DNA from: Trametes villosa
Taxonomy: Eukaryota > Basidiomycota > Agaricomycetes > Polyporales > Polyporaceae
DNA length: 64,000 nt
NCBI GenBank assembly: GCA_002964805.2
Contig: PUDQ02000010.1
Span: forward strand, 2,170,001 to 2,234,000
Reading direction: 5' to 3'
Shown piece by piece: positions 32,286-45,586 of this stretch (position 1 is its first letter; the number at the start of each line of letters is the position of its first letter). The position numbers and the translations under genes were made by a program. The notes beneath the pieces are model-generated. The model did no database searches. It was not told the origin of the DNA and was given only the letters and a program-made list of their open reading frames with translations.

Positions 32286-34041
32286 GATATCAAGGAGGAG
32301 AGGTCGGTGAGGGTAGAGACAGCAGGCGATGCGCACTTCGACACGAACAATCGTGGACAGGAACACTAGCGCGAAGTGGCAGCGAGTGTTTGCGCTTGTT
32401 AGGATCAGAAGGCAATAGCCCCAACAACGCGCTACCGCTTTCGCACATCGCCACGTGCGCCAGACCGCTCATTCACTGATACCATCATCGTCTTCCTATC
32501 CAAAATCGCCCCTGCACTTCTGCCTAACCGATGAACTTACTGTGCGAAACATTTCCTTGAAGGCGCATAGTTTAAGCTCAACACATACCCGTACTGGCGG
32601 ATTTGGGCTCAATCTTCTGTGCGCAGTTCAAGTCAATCTGTCAGCATTTCACCTCATTCCCCTAGAATTTCAAGGCACGTCATCTTGACACAGTTCAGCC
32701 TGACTCTATAGCGCTCTTGATGTACTGACTCATGAACTTACGCTCCGTGCCGACGCCTATGGGTCATACCGGACGCATGCGTGGGTTCGCCACCGCTCGA
32801 GGCAGTTCGACGAGTTGCTGGCTGACCTCACTAGATTTGGATTTTCCGCTTGCTTTGTCGATCCACATCTCAGCAGCGGGTGCTATACGTGCCCATACTA
32901 GCCATTAGGTGAGACGGCGGCTTCTTGCGTCCGACCTGACCCGATGGGCCGCACCCCCCGGAGGTTTGAGCTCCTGGCGCGGGGAAGCACAGACCGGACA
33001 ATTTGCATGACATCACGGCCGCTCAGCGCTCTCGTCCACGTGGATGAAGTCCTTTAGAAGCTCTCCGAGGAAAAAGGAGGTTCGGGGAAAACAGGGGAAG
33101 CGTGAGAGCGCAAGTCCACGACTATGTTTGATTGCTCGTCGCCACTGCCACTGCCGTCGGTCCTTCGTACTGACCCTGGGCGCCCTCGTAATGCACACAG
33201 AATCGACCTCCGGCCCTATGATGGCCTGTCCTGCTTTTGGTGCTTGATGGTGCGTACCGCGCGCGCAATGTCTGAGAGACAGAGGAGGTTCGTCTCCTCC
33301 GACGAACATCTGCACGTGCTGGGTTCACTCGCCCGGCAAGTCAATCTGTGCATGATCGTCGGGTCGATGCTTTCGACCGATTTGGAGGGCTTCAACACAC
33401 TGGGGCAAACACTGGCCGTTGCGAGCGGACTGCACGCATCAGGAGTCTGAGAATCTGAACCCATCAATGTCCGCCCAAAAGCCAGCGGCACGATCATCCG
33501 CCCTCCGCCGCGTTCCGGTGCAGACGTCCCTTGACGCCCAAGACATCATTCCTGGAGGCTGAGGTGAGCGCGCGATGCTTGCATCCCGACGCCTGCCTTT
33601 TCCGCTCAACTCACCCCCTGCACAGCGAGGATGATGCCGTGGCGGCGTGCCTAGCGGCCCATGCCCGTTACGAATTGTCCCATGTGAATCCAGGCCACAT
33701 CCCATAACCATGGGTGCAGACGCCAGCGCCTCGTCAATTTCATAGGGTTTCGTCCGAGATCGGGACTCAGTCAGTGGTGCCGATGCGCATTGGGACGCGA
33801 CCAACGCGTAGCTTCCCGTATGGGTGGGCCAAGCGCTCCTCGACATGCCCGATGCATCCGCGTCGTACCTGTGACTCCCCCGTAAAGGCGGTGACTACGT
33901 ATGTGGGTGCCTATGCATCTTCTCGTGTCCTGTATAAAGAGGCACACATGGCCACCCCTCCCCAATTCGTCACCTCCGAGCCCTACTTCTCTCCGGCATA
34001 CCTCCCCCTTCTAGCCTCACCAAACCTTCCACTACTTCGTC
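32286..34041. other. Intergenic region upstream of the Zn2Cys6 gene
   Basis: 1.75 kb without a supported gene. A plus-strand frame at about 33247-33450 (SERQRRFVSSDEHLHVLGSL) looks mildly protein-like but has no recognised domain or neighbouring exons. Confidence 0.4.
33933..33938 (+). promoter_or_regulatory. TATA box of the Zn2Cys6 gene
   Basis: TATAAA in the context CCTGTATAAAGAGG lies 104 bases before ATG 34042, a suitable distance for a fungal core promoter. A pyrimidine-rich stretch follows at about 33990-34030. Confidence 0.5.
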
Positions 34042-36147
34042 ATGTCCCAAACCATGGATGCCCCCATGGGCGGAGGGTCCTCTTCCGGAGGGCCTTCGAA
34101 AAGGGCCCCTCGGGGTGCTGCATGCTTGAACTGCCGCAGGCGCAAGATGGTGAGTGGATGCCCTCTCAGAGTTCTATGCATTGCTGACAATAACTACAGC
34201 GATGTGACGGCGCACGCCCCATCTGCGGGCAGTGCATCCGCACTAACAGGGAGATAGACTGCGAATACACAGACGGCCCTGGCCCTAGTCCCACGCACAT
34301 CCTCGAAGAGCAAATCGCTCGTTTGGAAACTCGTATCCGAGAGCTGGAACACCCCGAGCTGATACCGCCTTCGGTAACCTTGAACCCAGCGAGCCGGTCC
34401 CCATCCAGTAAGTCCTCGGACAAATGTTCCCCAGAAGCATCGCTGACTGTCAAATGTTCATAGGGTCGGCCGGCAGGTCCTTACTCAGCCAGGTAGTCAC
34501 ACCTGACATGGTGCCTGCGGTGGTACCGGCAGGTGCCGCCCCCATTCTATCCCAGGACCCTTCCGTCGAGCCTCCACAGGACCTCGTGCGGAACTTGTGA
34601 GCACGCCACGGCGATTTCCCTTTATCACTGCTTGACTGGATTCTTATAGGGTCAATTCGTTCCTCTCGCATAACGCCTCGCTCAACTTCTTCCTGCATAT
34701 TCCCCGCTTTATGCAGGCGATACAGCAGCCGAACATCGATAACAGGAGGGCCCAACTATCACCCGCCCTTCTGAATGCCGTATACCTCTGGGGCGCTCAT
34801 CTCTCCACGTCTAACGCACTCCGTGCCTATGCACCGGTTTTCCAGGTTCGCGCGACGAACGCCCTCTCGTCCGCCCTTCGGGAGTCCCAGTACAGCGTCA
34901 TCAACCTCATCCAAGCTGAGGTCCTCGTCGCCAACTACTTCTTCACCATGTCCCGCTTCCTCGAGGGCCGCTACCACTGCAGCGCCGCAGTCGCCCTCGC
35001 CCTCAGCTGCCGGCTGCACAAGATACGGAGTTCGACGGATCACGGCATCGGCCGCGCCGTCACGCGGCACGACGAGCAGGTGCGCGAGTACAACCTTCCG
35101 CCGCCCCGGGACGCGGTCGAGGAGGGCGAGCGCATGCGCGGCTTCTGGTACGTGTACGCGATGGACAAGAGTTGGGCCGTCGCGATGGGATCATCGTCGC
35201 ATTTCAACGGCGTCGCGCAGAGCGGGCTCGACACCCCCTGGCCGCTCGAGATGGGGCAGTACGAAGCGGTGCGTGCCTTGAGAAAGCCTATCGTGACTTT
35301 ACGCGGTGTTCATCGGGCGATTTGTGTTTAGGGTGGGTACCCGCCGGAGTACCGCAGCGCGCTCACGGTGTATCAGTTCGTGGGCGGGGGTCCCGCACCA
35401 CCCGTCGTTGCCCGGGACTCACACCTTGCACTGCGTGCGAAAGCGACCATTCTCTTTGAGCGGGCGACGGCGCTCGCGTCGGAGTGGTCTTCACGTACGC
35501 TCTCAATTTTTCTGCCGCCGACTGCCGTATTCACGCTCCACTTCGTAGCCGACACAAACCGCACCGAATTTTGCGGTAGATTCGCCATGCTGGACGGTCT
35601 CATCGACCGCTTCACGGCCGCTCTTCCCCCCGCGGACCGGTCGGGGAACCCTGACGTCGCGCTGACCTTGCTTGTTACTCACACGCTCGCTCGCGCGGCG
35701 ACGATTCAACTCCGCAGCAGCTTCAAGGAGTACGACCGGGTCAACGACGGCAAGGACCTCGTCGCGGCTCAGACGGCGGCCATGACCCTTGAGAGCTTCA
35801 ACATCACCTCCCGACACGTCGACCCGATCCTGGCGGTACATCTCCCTTCCCCTCCTTCCCACTGCCGCATCTGACCTCCTTCCCTACAGATTCTCTGGAC
35901 GGCGGTGTGCCGCGTATTCATCGGTAAGATCGCCCGCCCCACTGGTCCGCAGGCGCCGTCCTTACCTCGTCCCACGTACGCGGCCGTCGCAGCCTCCGCC
36001 TCCGCAGGCCCGAGCGGCGCAGGGCGGAGCCCGCAGCTCCGCGCGATGCTCGACCGGGTCCTCGCCGCGATGAACAGGTTCCGGGAGACGTCCCCGCTGA
36101 TGGGTATGCTTCACGACGGCTTCGTCTCCGTGCAGGGCGCGATGTGA
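34042..36147 (+). CDS. Zn(II)2Cys6 fungal transcription factor
   Basis: Seven exons (34042-34149, 34200-34407, 34464-34596, 34650-35268, 35332-35494, 35549-35835, 35890-36147) join in phase to 591 residues. The binuclear zinc cluster is C28-x2-C31-x6-C38-x6-C45-x2-C48-x8-C57, with the basic segment NCRRRKMRC split by the first intron. A short coiled-coil dimerisation segment follows (LEEQIARLETRIRELE, about 71-86). The middle is a fungal-specific transcription-factor domain with FFLHIPRFMQAI, HCSAAVALALSCRLHKI and RMRGFWYVYAMDKSWAVAMG. It acts as a DNA-binding regulator in the nucleus; target genes are unknown. The fifth intron (35495-35548) is 54 bases and stop-free, so an unspliced version stays in frame; the spliced form fits homologues better. 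Confidence 0.9.
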
Positions 36148-39085
36148 CTGACGCGAACACTCGGCCCCGGCAGGGCTCCAACTGGCGGAAACGCGGCGCG
36201 AGATCGGGGGATAGCGGCGGGCGCGCGTGGGGGCGCGCAGGGTGGTGAGTGAGGAAGCGGGGTGAAAAGGTTAGGAAGAGTTTCTGGGATTTCTTGCGTG
36301 GCCTTGCGGTGCGGTAGATGCGGGCGCTCATGCTTTCCCCACAGAGCATGGGCCTCTTAGACGTTCTCATAGATGCGATTTCTTGTACTAGAAGCCTTCC
36401 CTCTCCCCTCCACTCTGCGCCCACCCCACTCACGACCATATAACGCCCACTGAAATACTGTATCATATTATCTTGTATCTTGACCGTTCGCGCTTTCTTG
36501 GTTCATGACACTGGCTCATGATTCTTTGACACCCTATACATCTTGATTGTATTCTGAAGCATCATCGGTCGGTCCCTTTGGAAATCACCCTCAAGACGCC
36601 CGACGTGTACTACACGCTTACAGGAGCCAAGTACGCCCTTGTACACAAATGGAGCAGAGTAATAGACGGTGGAACGGCGCTCAGGAACGCTACTACCACA
36701 AATCCGTGCCGCGCCGATTTTGAGCCTTTCTCCACCGAAGTCCGTGCCGGCGGAGACTGTAGTCGATCTCCGAGCTGCAATATTCAATATTGATATCGGT
36801 ACTACACATTTCATGCTTAAGGAACACGCACCGGCATCCTGGGTTGAACCGGTGCACAAGTGCTCCCCAGTTCATGGGGTCGATATCCAACATTCATCCC
36901 CGACCGGGTATCGGCGGTTGTACTCGTCCTACCGCAACAGTCTTGTGCACACCCAATCGCTGGGACGGGTCGCACAGCAGCATACCCACGCATTAACCAG
37001 CCGACAGAGGAACATGCAGTGCTGACCCTGTATTTTACGACGTACCATGCAGACGGCGGCCCCCGAGTCTCACGTAGATACCGGGTCGTAGTCTGAAAAT
37101 GATTTGTGCGCTATTACCCGATCGGACATATGCGAATGTGGGCCCGCGCGGACAGGGTCCGTCGAACCTTCATTGTCAACCAGCGATTTCACTGCACGAA
37201 ACGTCAGTCCAAGTACCTGCGAGCCGACGTCAGTGGTGCACCCGTGATGGACAGCAATGGTGTTCACCTTGATGTTACCCGCTGTTCATGCTCACGGACA
37301 AAGACGTACCCTCGCTTCCCGGGGTCCCCGGATGACAGCAGCTCAACTCGGACCAGTGTGGCACGACTGAATGGTATGGGCCTGGTATGGGGCGATGCTG
37401 GCGGTAGCGGTGGCGGTGACGCGAGCTCGTTCTTGCAATACAAGTCATATGAATAGTCGGATGTAGCATTTACGCCCACTCGAAAACGCGCCAAGGTACC
37501 TGCCAGCGCCATAGTTATGACCCGATGCCGGGCTGCAATATGTCAAGGCCGGGGTAATGACCTGTGGATTTGTCCGAGCTCAATGTTTGATTAAATCACG
37601 TCGCTGTGCGCATGTATCCTCAGACTCGTGGACTCACCACATTACTCTATTGTCCACTTGGAGCGATCGTGCTCCCCGAGGAACATTGTCGCACGACCGA
37701 TGTTAGGACTGAGGTGTACACTTTCGGGCTTTCTAAGATCGAGTTGGGAAGTACAGGCGGCAAGCTGCGAAAGGATATCGTGATAGTCGCCCTGGCTCAC
37801 GCAGCTCAGGCTTGAGCAATCAAATTTGCCAATGTGCCACGTACCTTGTGCGTGGAAGCCCTGATAGGTTTGAGAAGTTGAAGATTAACATTGGAGACCG
37901 ATAGTTGGTGCCAGCCTTCAGCTTCAGCGCTCCTCAGCGACCGGCCTTTGACTCGCAGCGCACGACGTGCCTGAGCTCCGGGATATGCAGCTCATCACAA
38001 TTAGGTCTTAGGGTTTCGCTGCGATCATCAAACGGCGCAAATAAGCAGGGATCGTATGGAAGAGGCATTCCTTTCGGCTTACTGGAAGCGGGGCAAAGGG
38101 CTTGTATGCCAAGGATGCATACATATGTTGTCGCGACGCTTTTGAACGACTGGTTGACGTACGAACACGTACTACGTATGTACTATGTCCAATGCCATGT
38201 ACGCCGACGAGATCCTTTACTCATGTTTGCTAGAGGTAGTGATACATAAGCGCCAACATAGCTGTGTGAATCTCACCTTTCGGGGAGCATACACTTTATC
38301 GCCAATAGATGATAAGTTGACAGTGGCGCCACATAGGAAGCGCGGATGGAACCTTTGCTACGAATGAGCGAGTCGATTGTACTTTCATCCTGCGTGCTCG
38401 GGGTTAGTAACACCGGAAGGCAGTGACAGCGTCATCGTCAAACGCGCAGGATGTTTGACAGTCTGTGTACCACTTTGTATGCCGCGATGGTATGACGAGG
38501 CCAGGATGCGTCCCGCAACTGTCATGTATGTCGATCGAAGAGCAGAAAGGGCGGTGAACAGGACAGATACCCCTTGGTGCGCTCGAAAAGGACGTTTGGG
38601 CCGGGGAAGCACCGGATCGAGCGCGTCAGCGGCTCGATGATCCGGAGCGGCGTTGTGATGAGAAACGGAGGCAATTCTGTCGCGCGCACGGGAACACGGC
38701 CGCGCAGGTGGGAGGGGCGCACGGACCAGGCGGAAAGAGGGGCGGAGGGGGACCGCGTTCGCGTTCTGGCGTTGGTTCCGCGCGCGGGGCTGCGCGGGGC
38801 CGCAAAATTGCTGGAGGCGTGGCGAGCGGAAGAGACGTTGTTGGCGCATTATGGGCGCCTGTGGAAAAAGCGCGGTGCTTTACGTAAGCGCTCGGGTGGC
38901 GCCGGTTACCCCTCGACGCGACGCGCTCTCGCCGCCGCGCTCTGCCCATCCGCGTCTCTCCCAGTCACACGTCGCCGACGTCCCAACCACCGCCCCCGTC
39001 GCGTCTGCCGTTCCGCACACCACATCCTACGTCCTCCACCATCTCGGCCCTCATCTGCGGCACCTCGCCGACGCGCTTTCCCGTC
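36148..39085. other. Intergenic region, nothing recognised
   Basis: 2.9 kb with no supportable gene. The last ~400 bases (from about 38650) become strongly GC-rich and probably hold the promoter and 5' leader of the Whi5-like gene; ACGCG-containing stretches occur near 38920. Confidence 0.45.
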
Positions 39086-41479
39086 ATGGCGACCCCCTCG
39101 TCCACCGCGACGACCCCTTCGCCCAAGCCGCGGTATCTGCACTCGCCAGGAGACGCGTCTTCTTCCACATCTGTACCCAACGGCACCTCTGCACAGGCTG
39201 GCGACGACAGAGAACGCGTAGTCCAGAAACTACGCACCCAAGCCGAGCTCAACAAGGTGTGTACCGCCGCGCCTTCCCATCAGTTCCCAGCCGCAACGGT
39301 CGGGGACCTCATCGCGCCATGGTTCTACCCCGTCTCGCCGGGGCGTCAACATACGTATGACTTGTCATACCAATTTTTCCATCGGCAGTAATTCCTTCGC
39401 ATCTACCCCTCTCGTTGGATGAGGTCCCACCTACTGTTATCAATGCCCTGGGGTCTATGTGCCCCCTGCCGTGCTCGTGTTTTCCGGTAGTTCGACGCGT
39501 GCTTTGCATGTGGGTTGTTGTTGGAGATCCCAACGCGTCATTCTACCACAGCGAATATCCCTGAATGCCAGGGACTCTGACATGCTTTGGAACACCCCAA
39601 CAGCTTGCATGTCAGCAGGAACACAGGAGATTCTCTGACATAAGAGCTGTTGTACAAATTCCGTGGTTGTGTCAGGGGTTCTGGGAAGGGCTGTTGTATG
39701 TACACTGTTGCTCGTTATTTACGTGTGCTGCCCTCCGGTGAACATGCGGCTCATCTCATCCCTTCCTCCCCTATTCAGCTCGCCCTCAACCTCCGGGCCC
39801 GCCTCTCGTACGCTAACTTCAAGGTCACAAACAACTCGACCAATAACACGCTATTAGATCTGGACTCGCAGCTCCACGCCGCCGCTAAACACGCCGCAAA
39901 TGGGAAGACACCGACTAAGCCCGCATCCGGCAGCTTCTTCGGGATCCCCGGAAGCCCTGGCTCTGCCGGGCAGTCCTCGCGGTTAGCAGCGCGCCGGGGG
40001 TCAATGGCGCCGCCCCCGCCCGTCACCGCATCCGCTGCGCAGAGCTTATTCTCGTCCCTGTTAGCGCCGCCGCCGGCCAAGCGCGCCCGGACCATCCACA
40101 ATCCGGACGACCCGCCCGTCGCGGCGCCAGAGAAAGCACTCGAACCGACGCGCACCCCTCATCGGCCGACCAAGGTCGCACGCACGCCAGACTCCCATGC
40201 GAAGCCATCGAAGTCCAAGAAAGGCGCCAAGGAGAAGACCAGCGCCCCAGCGTCGGGCAAGGGCAAGGGCAAGGCGCGGCAGCGCGTCACGGCCGAGGGC
40301 AGCTTCGAGCCGCGTGCGGAGGCGTTTGGGAACGGAGACATCGACGTTGAGGCCGCGAAGACGCTCACACACTTCCTTCTGGCGCATCGGCCGTCTGTCT
40401 CCGCTACTGCAGGTTCGCCACGCTCGAGCATATCGGCGGGCTCAGATCCGGGCTCCACGCAGGCCTTCCCGCACTACGCGCAGAGTGCGGCTCGGATGGG
40501 GTCCGGCAGCGCTGTGCAGGAGTCTCCCTTCGCCTCGCACGACATGCGCTCGACGGCTACGCCCCCACACTCTCCCGCGCTATCACAGCCGTCGCCTGCC
40601 CTCTCGCACGCCATGGTGCACCGCCAGAGTGTTCACCCAGGCAGCAATCTTCGGCCAGAGGGCGGCGGGACGCCCAAGATGACGCCCCGGGAGCGCGTCG
40701 GAAGCGTCGAGGACACGGATGCGGCCGGCATGCTTCTTCTCATGGCCACGTCGCCCTCGCCGGCTCGGCCGACGACTACGCGAGACCGAGACGCGCGCGA
40801 CGCCGCTGCATTCAACGCGCTGCGCGGGGGCGGCTCGGGTCTCAAGGGCCGCGTCCTATTCCCGTCTTTCGACGGAGGTGGGGAGGGCGGAGGCGGGGGT
40901 CGCGGACATGCGCGGACGCTTTCGCGGGAAATGAGCGGCAGTTTCGCGTCGGTATCGAGCACCGCGACGGAGCCCGTGTCTCCGCGCACGGTTCCGGCCA
41001 GTCGGGCGGCAGAGCAGCCACGGGCCTCGTCTTCTCTGAGTGCTCAGGGCGGCGCGGCCGGGGGTGGTGGGCGACTGGAGGTGCCTATGCCTATGCTTCC
41101 GACAATAACGCCCCCGACTCCGACGGACCAGGTCCCTCCACAGCTACTCCCTGCGGTACCATCTTCGCCCCACCAGGCCAATGCTGGGCGACGACAATCA
41201 ATAGCGCCGCCTGGCGCTGCGCCTCCGCATACACCCAATGCCTCGTTCAGCCTCAGCGACTATGTCAACGTCTCGCCATCGCCCGCGGCCACTCTTCAAC
41301 AAGCGCAGCCCCGACAGCCCTCGAACGCCCCCTCACAAATAGGGAGGCGGCTATTCGAGGAGCATCCAGCGCCGCACGGCAGCCCGTCGCGTCGTGCGCA
41401 CCCGTCACGTCCGCCGCCGTCCTCGCCCTCGCCCTCGCACAAGAGCGGCGGGCTGAGCGCCGGCGTCGATCTTGTATAG
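39086..41479 (+). CDS. Whi5/Nrm1-like G1/S repressor candidate
   Basis: Exons 39086-39256 and 39779-41479 join in phase 0 to 623 residues. At the junction the protein reads RERVVQKLRTQAELNK then LALNLRARLSYANFKVTNN. This matches the short GTB motif (L-x-x-R-L-x-x-A-x-x-K-V) by which Whi5, Nrm1 and Stb1 bind the SBF/MBF transcription complexes in yeast. The rest is disordered and rich in SP/TP sites (TPHRPTK, SPRSSIS, TPPHSPALSQPSPAL), as expected for CDK-regulated repressors, with a basic stretch KSKKGAKEKTS. The 522-base intron is about ten times longer than its neighbours. Apart from the motif there is little to identify the protein, so the assignment rests on the motif, its N-terminal position and the phosphosite-rich tail. 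Confidence 0.65.
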
Positions 41480-43053
41480 AACAGCAGCATCCCCCCGTAG
41501 AGCCTCTCGTCCCGGCGCAGGCTCTCAACGGCCCGTCGGCTGCGTGCTCCATTGTATCGGTCTCTCCCCGTTTTCTGACGACATCCCAAGACAACGGACG
41601 GACTCATCGTGTATCTCCACCCCCACCGTGTTCGCTTGCATTTTGTAGCCTTCTCACCTCACCTCACCCCATCCCACCCACCCCCACGACGCCCTACGCC
41701 CTGCCACCTACGCCTCCCTAACGCATGTCCAGCGGGTCGACTATTTATTAGGGATGCTCCCATCATGTCCCCACCACACAACACACGCCGTGTCACGAAC
41801 GTCCCGCGTTCCGCAGACTACCAGCCCGGCGTCGCGTCGCGTCCCCTGTCTACCGCCCAATCTAGCTATTTATCGCCCCAGCCACCCCCCTTCCCGTCGG
41901 ATGGGCGCGTCGTCTCGCGTCTCGCGTCTCGCGGTGCGCACCTGCTCCGTGTAGCCTACCCCCGGATCCCGCATGTGTTCGTCGCCGTCCGGACTTGCCT
42001 CGCCGCCTCCCCCAGATCCAAGATCCAAGACCCCGCGCCGGTACTGGTGTTCGCCTCGTTTTGTCTCCGTTGCGTCGTTCACGTCTTCATGCAGCCTTCT
42101 TACGCCCCGTTGCACGATCTACCCGCTTTTCCGCTTGCTTTGCTGTGTATAGTGTCGTGTCCCGTACGTACGCCGTCCGCGCACCCTTCTTCCCGTTTCC
42201 CCTCCATCTTCGAAGTTGTATATGTCCTGTTGCCTTGTTTATTGCCGTCGCTGCGCCGCGCACGGCTCCCGTTTCTCGCTTTTATGCGACCGCTGCGCCC
42301 GAGACGCTGCGAATGCGCACGTAGCGGTCCGTTCGGTTTCTGTTTTTTTTTTTTCGTTTTGTTTTGTTCGAGTTCCGTGTTCGCTCGCGCTCGCGCCCGA
42401 TGATCGAGTCCTCCCGCACAAGTACCGGTCCCCCGTCTGTACGCCGCTCATGTACTACTATACAGCCCACATCCGCCCAATGTTTCATCTCTCTCACTCT
42501 CCATGCGCTACATGCACGCCGTGCCGGACCCAGCTGCGTTCGCAGCGCAAAGTTTGCTCGGAGAGCGCATTTAATCGCAGGATCGAGGGTCGATTATCCC
42601 TGACGCCCTCGTCGAGATCGCAGCCGCGAGCACTATATTCCGCATGTTCGAGCACCTCGAGAAGCTCTGTTGCGATTGACTTTTATGGAAGCTACATGAC
42701 ATGAGGTCAAACCTCGCACGGTTTGGAATCTGTGCCAGGTCGACAGCATGGGCTCGAGATTTTCCGCAGCGAGAAAGAGCAGGACGCGCCGTCGGAGGAC
42801 CGTGCGGCAGCATGAGAAGTTCCCACTCTGTTGTCTTGAAAGGATCGCGAGAGAATGTAGTACAATGGGAAACTCCATCCAGCGAGGGAGAGATGCGCGA
42901 GGGAGGGGTCATTCAACCGGTTAAGCGGCCTCGGATTGACAGCCTAGCTGGCCGCTACGGCGAAAGCTCCCCCTGCAACCACTATAGCACAAGCCACCCC
43001 GGGTGATAGCTAGCTAGGCCTGACTTCGTCGTGCAAGTGTATTGTCACGATGC
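41480..43053. other. 3' UTR and intergenic region
   Basis: Pyrimidine-rich, with a 12-T run at 42343-42354. A plus-strand open frame at 41609-42403 is of biased composition and most likely 3' UTR or spacer. No gene supported. Confidence 0.5.
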
Positions 43054-44396
43054 TCACGCCGTCTCCTGCGGGTTGACAACGAGCTTCTTGGCGCTGATCT
43101 CGTTGTTTTTCAAGCGCTCCAGACCTCCAGGAATACCCGCGAGCCCGTTGGGAACAAGCTCGTACGCATTCGGCTACCACGAACATTCGTGCGGCTGTTA
43201 GCGGGCCGTCCTACGCTAATGCGAAAGCCCGAACGGCGGACGCACCTTGATGATGCCCTGCTCAAGCCAGCCGGGCAACCGCGCGAAGAACTCTTCGCTG
43301 ATCTTCCGGTGCTGTGGGACATGGACGCTGCCGTACACGAAAAGCACGCGCTTGCGGTCCCCCTCCTCCTTCAGCTCCGCTGGGATCTGGTCCGGCAGAA
43401 AGACGACCAGGCGGCCACCCGGGGCGAGCGCCTTGTATGCGAGCACCTCGGTGTCCACGAGCGAGACGGTGTCGAGGACGACCTCTATCGGCTTCCCGCC
43501 CGTCAGCTTCGGCAGCTCCGTGAGGACTGCGTCTTCGGCGAGGTTGCGATCGAGGACATGCGTCGCTCCGAGGCCAGAGAGGAGCGCCTCGTTGCGCGGG
43601 GATGCGGTGGTGATGATGGGCGAGAAGCCGGACGCCTTCGCGAGCTGGATCGCTGTGGCGTCGGCGAGGCCGCGGTCAGCGTGTCTCCCGTAGGTGAGCA
43701 GTCTGGGGGGCATACCGTACTGTCCGATGGACGTCGCGCCGCCCAGAATGAGGATAGGCGTCCCGGAGTAGGCCGTCTTCCCGCCGTCTTCCCAGAACGG
43801 CCTCAAGCCCAGGCACTCGTTCTCGCTGCGTGGGTTGTAGAGCGCTATAGCCGCCGTGCTGAAGGTTCCGGGAAGAGTAGCAGCCGCCTCGAAGCTGGCA
43901 ACCTTGGGGATCTAGCACGCGTTGCCCGTACCATCAGTGAGCTTGCGACATCCAACGACGGGGAAACATGCACTGACGCGGGCGGCGAGGGCAGCAGGGG
44001 TGATTGCGTACTGCTGGAAGGTCCCCTGCGCGTTCGAGCTGAAAAAGCCCTGGAATAGGCTATCAGCCCGACGGCACCGCAGGGTCAGCGCATGTCGGTT
44101 GGAGTAGTCCATGTAGATACCCACACACGATCACCGGTCTGGAGGTTGGTGACCTCTTCGCCGACCTCGACGACGACACCGGCGCCGTCAGAGCCTGGGA
44201 CGAAGGGATATCCGGGAATCATGTACGAGAATAACGGGGTGGCGATTTTCCACTCGACGGGGTTGAGCCCTATGGCCTCGATCTTCACCAGGACGTCTTG
44301 GGAGCCAGGGCGGGGGACCGCTGCTTCGGCTACGGTGTATGCTGCGCCCTCCGAGGGAATGACTAGAGCTTTCTGGGTTGTCGGGATGGCGGACAT
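43054..44396 (-). CDS. Quinone-oxidoreductase / zinc-type alcohol dehydrogenase-like (MDR) enzyme
   Basis: Minus-strand exons 44396-44125, 44059-43978, 43911-43716, 43652-43246 and 43173-43054 join in phase to 358 residues. The GroES-like front has IEAIGLNPVEWKIA, YPFVPGSDGAGVVVEVGEEV and GDRVLFQGFFSSNAQGTFQQ. The Rossmann nucleotide-binding part has PILILGGATSIGQYAIQLAK, then GATHVLDRN and the segment PIEVVLDTVSLVDTE. The family uses NADPH to reduce enones or quinones; fungal members often sit near secondary-metabolism genes, though none is seen here. The lack of conserved zinc-ligand cysteines in the front half argues for a zinc-free reductase. A TATA-like sequence lies about 95 bases upstream of the start. 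Confidence 0.9.
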
Positions 44397-45586
44397 GGTT
44401 CAATGCTGGAGGCTTTGGATAGGAAGGTGGCTTTGACGAGCTCGAGGGATCCTCTGACGCGTTAAACCGTCAAGGCCCAGAGAGTGGTGGTTTATATCTA
44501 AGTACCGCGGGGTCCATCCCGCCCTGTCTTACGTCCGACACTGCCTCTCCGTGAGCACCCCGGTCGCATACCCGCATGACGCGATGCATGGGAGCCACCC
44601 ACACGTGCACCCCATAGTGTAGGCACATCCCAGTGGTGTGTATGTCATGGTGGGGGGACCTCTTCTACACCATAGCTGCACTGTCGGTTCTAGTCGCACT
44701 ACCCATGTGCTGGTTCCCATTGACTGGGATTTCGTTGCACGACAGTACGTGCTCATGGCCTGGAAGAGGTAACGTCAGGTTTATCATGAAATTGATTACA
44801 TGTTACTGGTCACCAATGCACAAAGATCCACAGTAGCACCTCTCTCCTTCTCGTTGAATGTGATGGTCTGTTATAGTAGCCTGTCGGGATCCCGGGTCTA
44901 GTGTAGTGTGAGTTGTGAGGGCTATGCTGCGACGACGTCGACGGCTGGCTCTCTCCCGACATGTTTTGTGTATTCTCCCTGGGTACTGGCTTCAGCACAA
45001 TGCCTACTTCTCATGCTCAAGCGTTGGATGTTGAGGAATGAGACGAAGAGTTACCCAACTTTGCTTTGGCAGATGATGAGCCGAAAGGAATGAAGTCGAA
45101 TTCGGATCCTTCGCCGATCTAACCCTATCTAACCTTGTGCCCGTGGAGCGGTTAATTAGTTACTAATCGCCGTGTAACGACATTAGTATCCTTAGCGCTT
45201 GTGGGAACAGGCCTCGGAACGGAAACCATTCCTTGACCGCGTTCCTCCTCCTCCTCCTCTTCCTTCCTTGCCCCCTCTACTCTTGGACTCCGTGCTAGGC
45301 AGTGACAGAACACCTGTACTTGCGAGGGCTCTACTTTAGGAGTTGTTGCGGCTCATTCCTGGCTCTGTGAAACATCTGGACTGTGGGGAAGACCTCTTGG
45401 CAGAACACTCGGACGCTGCCGGACTGGAATCCACCTCTCGTCGCCGGCGAGGCTTTGGAGCACGTAGGATAGGCCTCAGCTGAGAATTGCGACTCTGAAC
45501 TTGGAGGTTCTGTGAGTCCTTCCTGTGCACGTCAGGCGTGAAGCATATTCATGTTGTGAGGCACATTCAGGAGACCACTTGCCACC
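44397..45586. other. Intergenic region between divergent genes
   Basis: 1.2 kb between the starts of the oxidoreductase and the 45587 gene. TTTATA on the plus strand at 44491-44496 reads TATAAA for the oxidoreductase, 95 bases above its ATG. A CT-rich tract (cctcctcctcctcctc) lies near 45245-45265. No gene seen. Confidence 0.5.
44491..44496 (-). promoter_or_regulatory. TATA box of the oxidoreductase gene
   Basis: TATAAA on the minus strand, about 95 bases before ATG 44396. Position and sequence fit a core promoter. Confidence 0.45.

Noticed and set aside
41609..42403. 264-residue plus-strand frame after the Whi5-like gene
   Set aside because: Biased Pro/Arg/Ser composition, pyrimidine-rich, includes a poly-T tract; fits 3' UTR or spacer.
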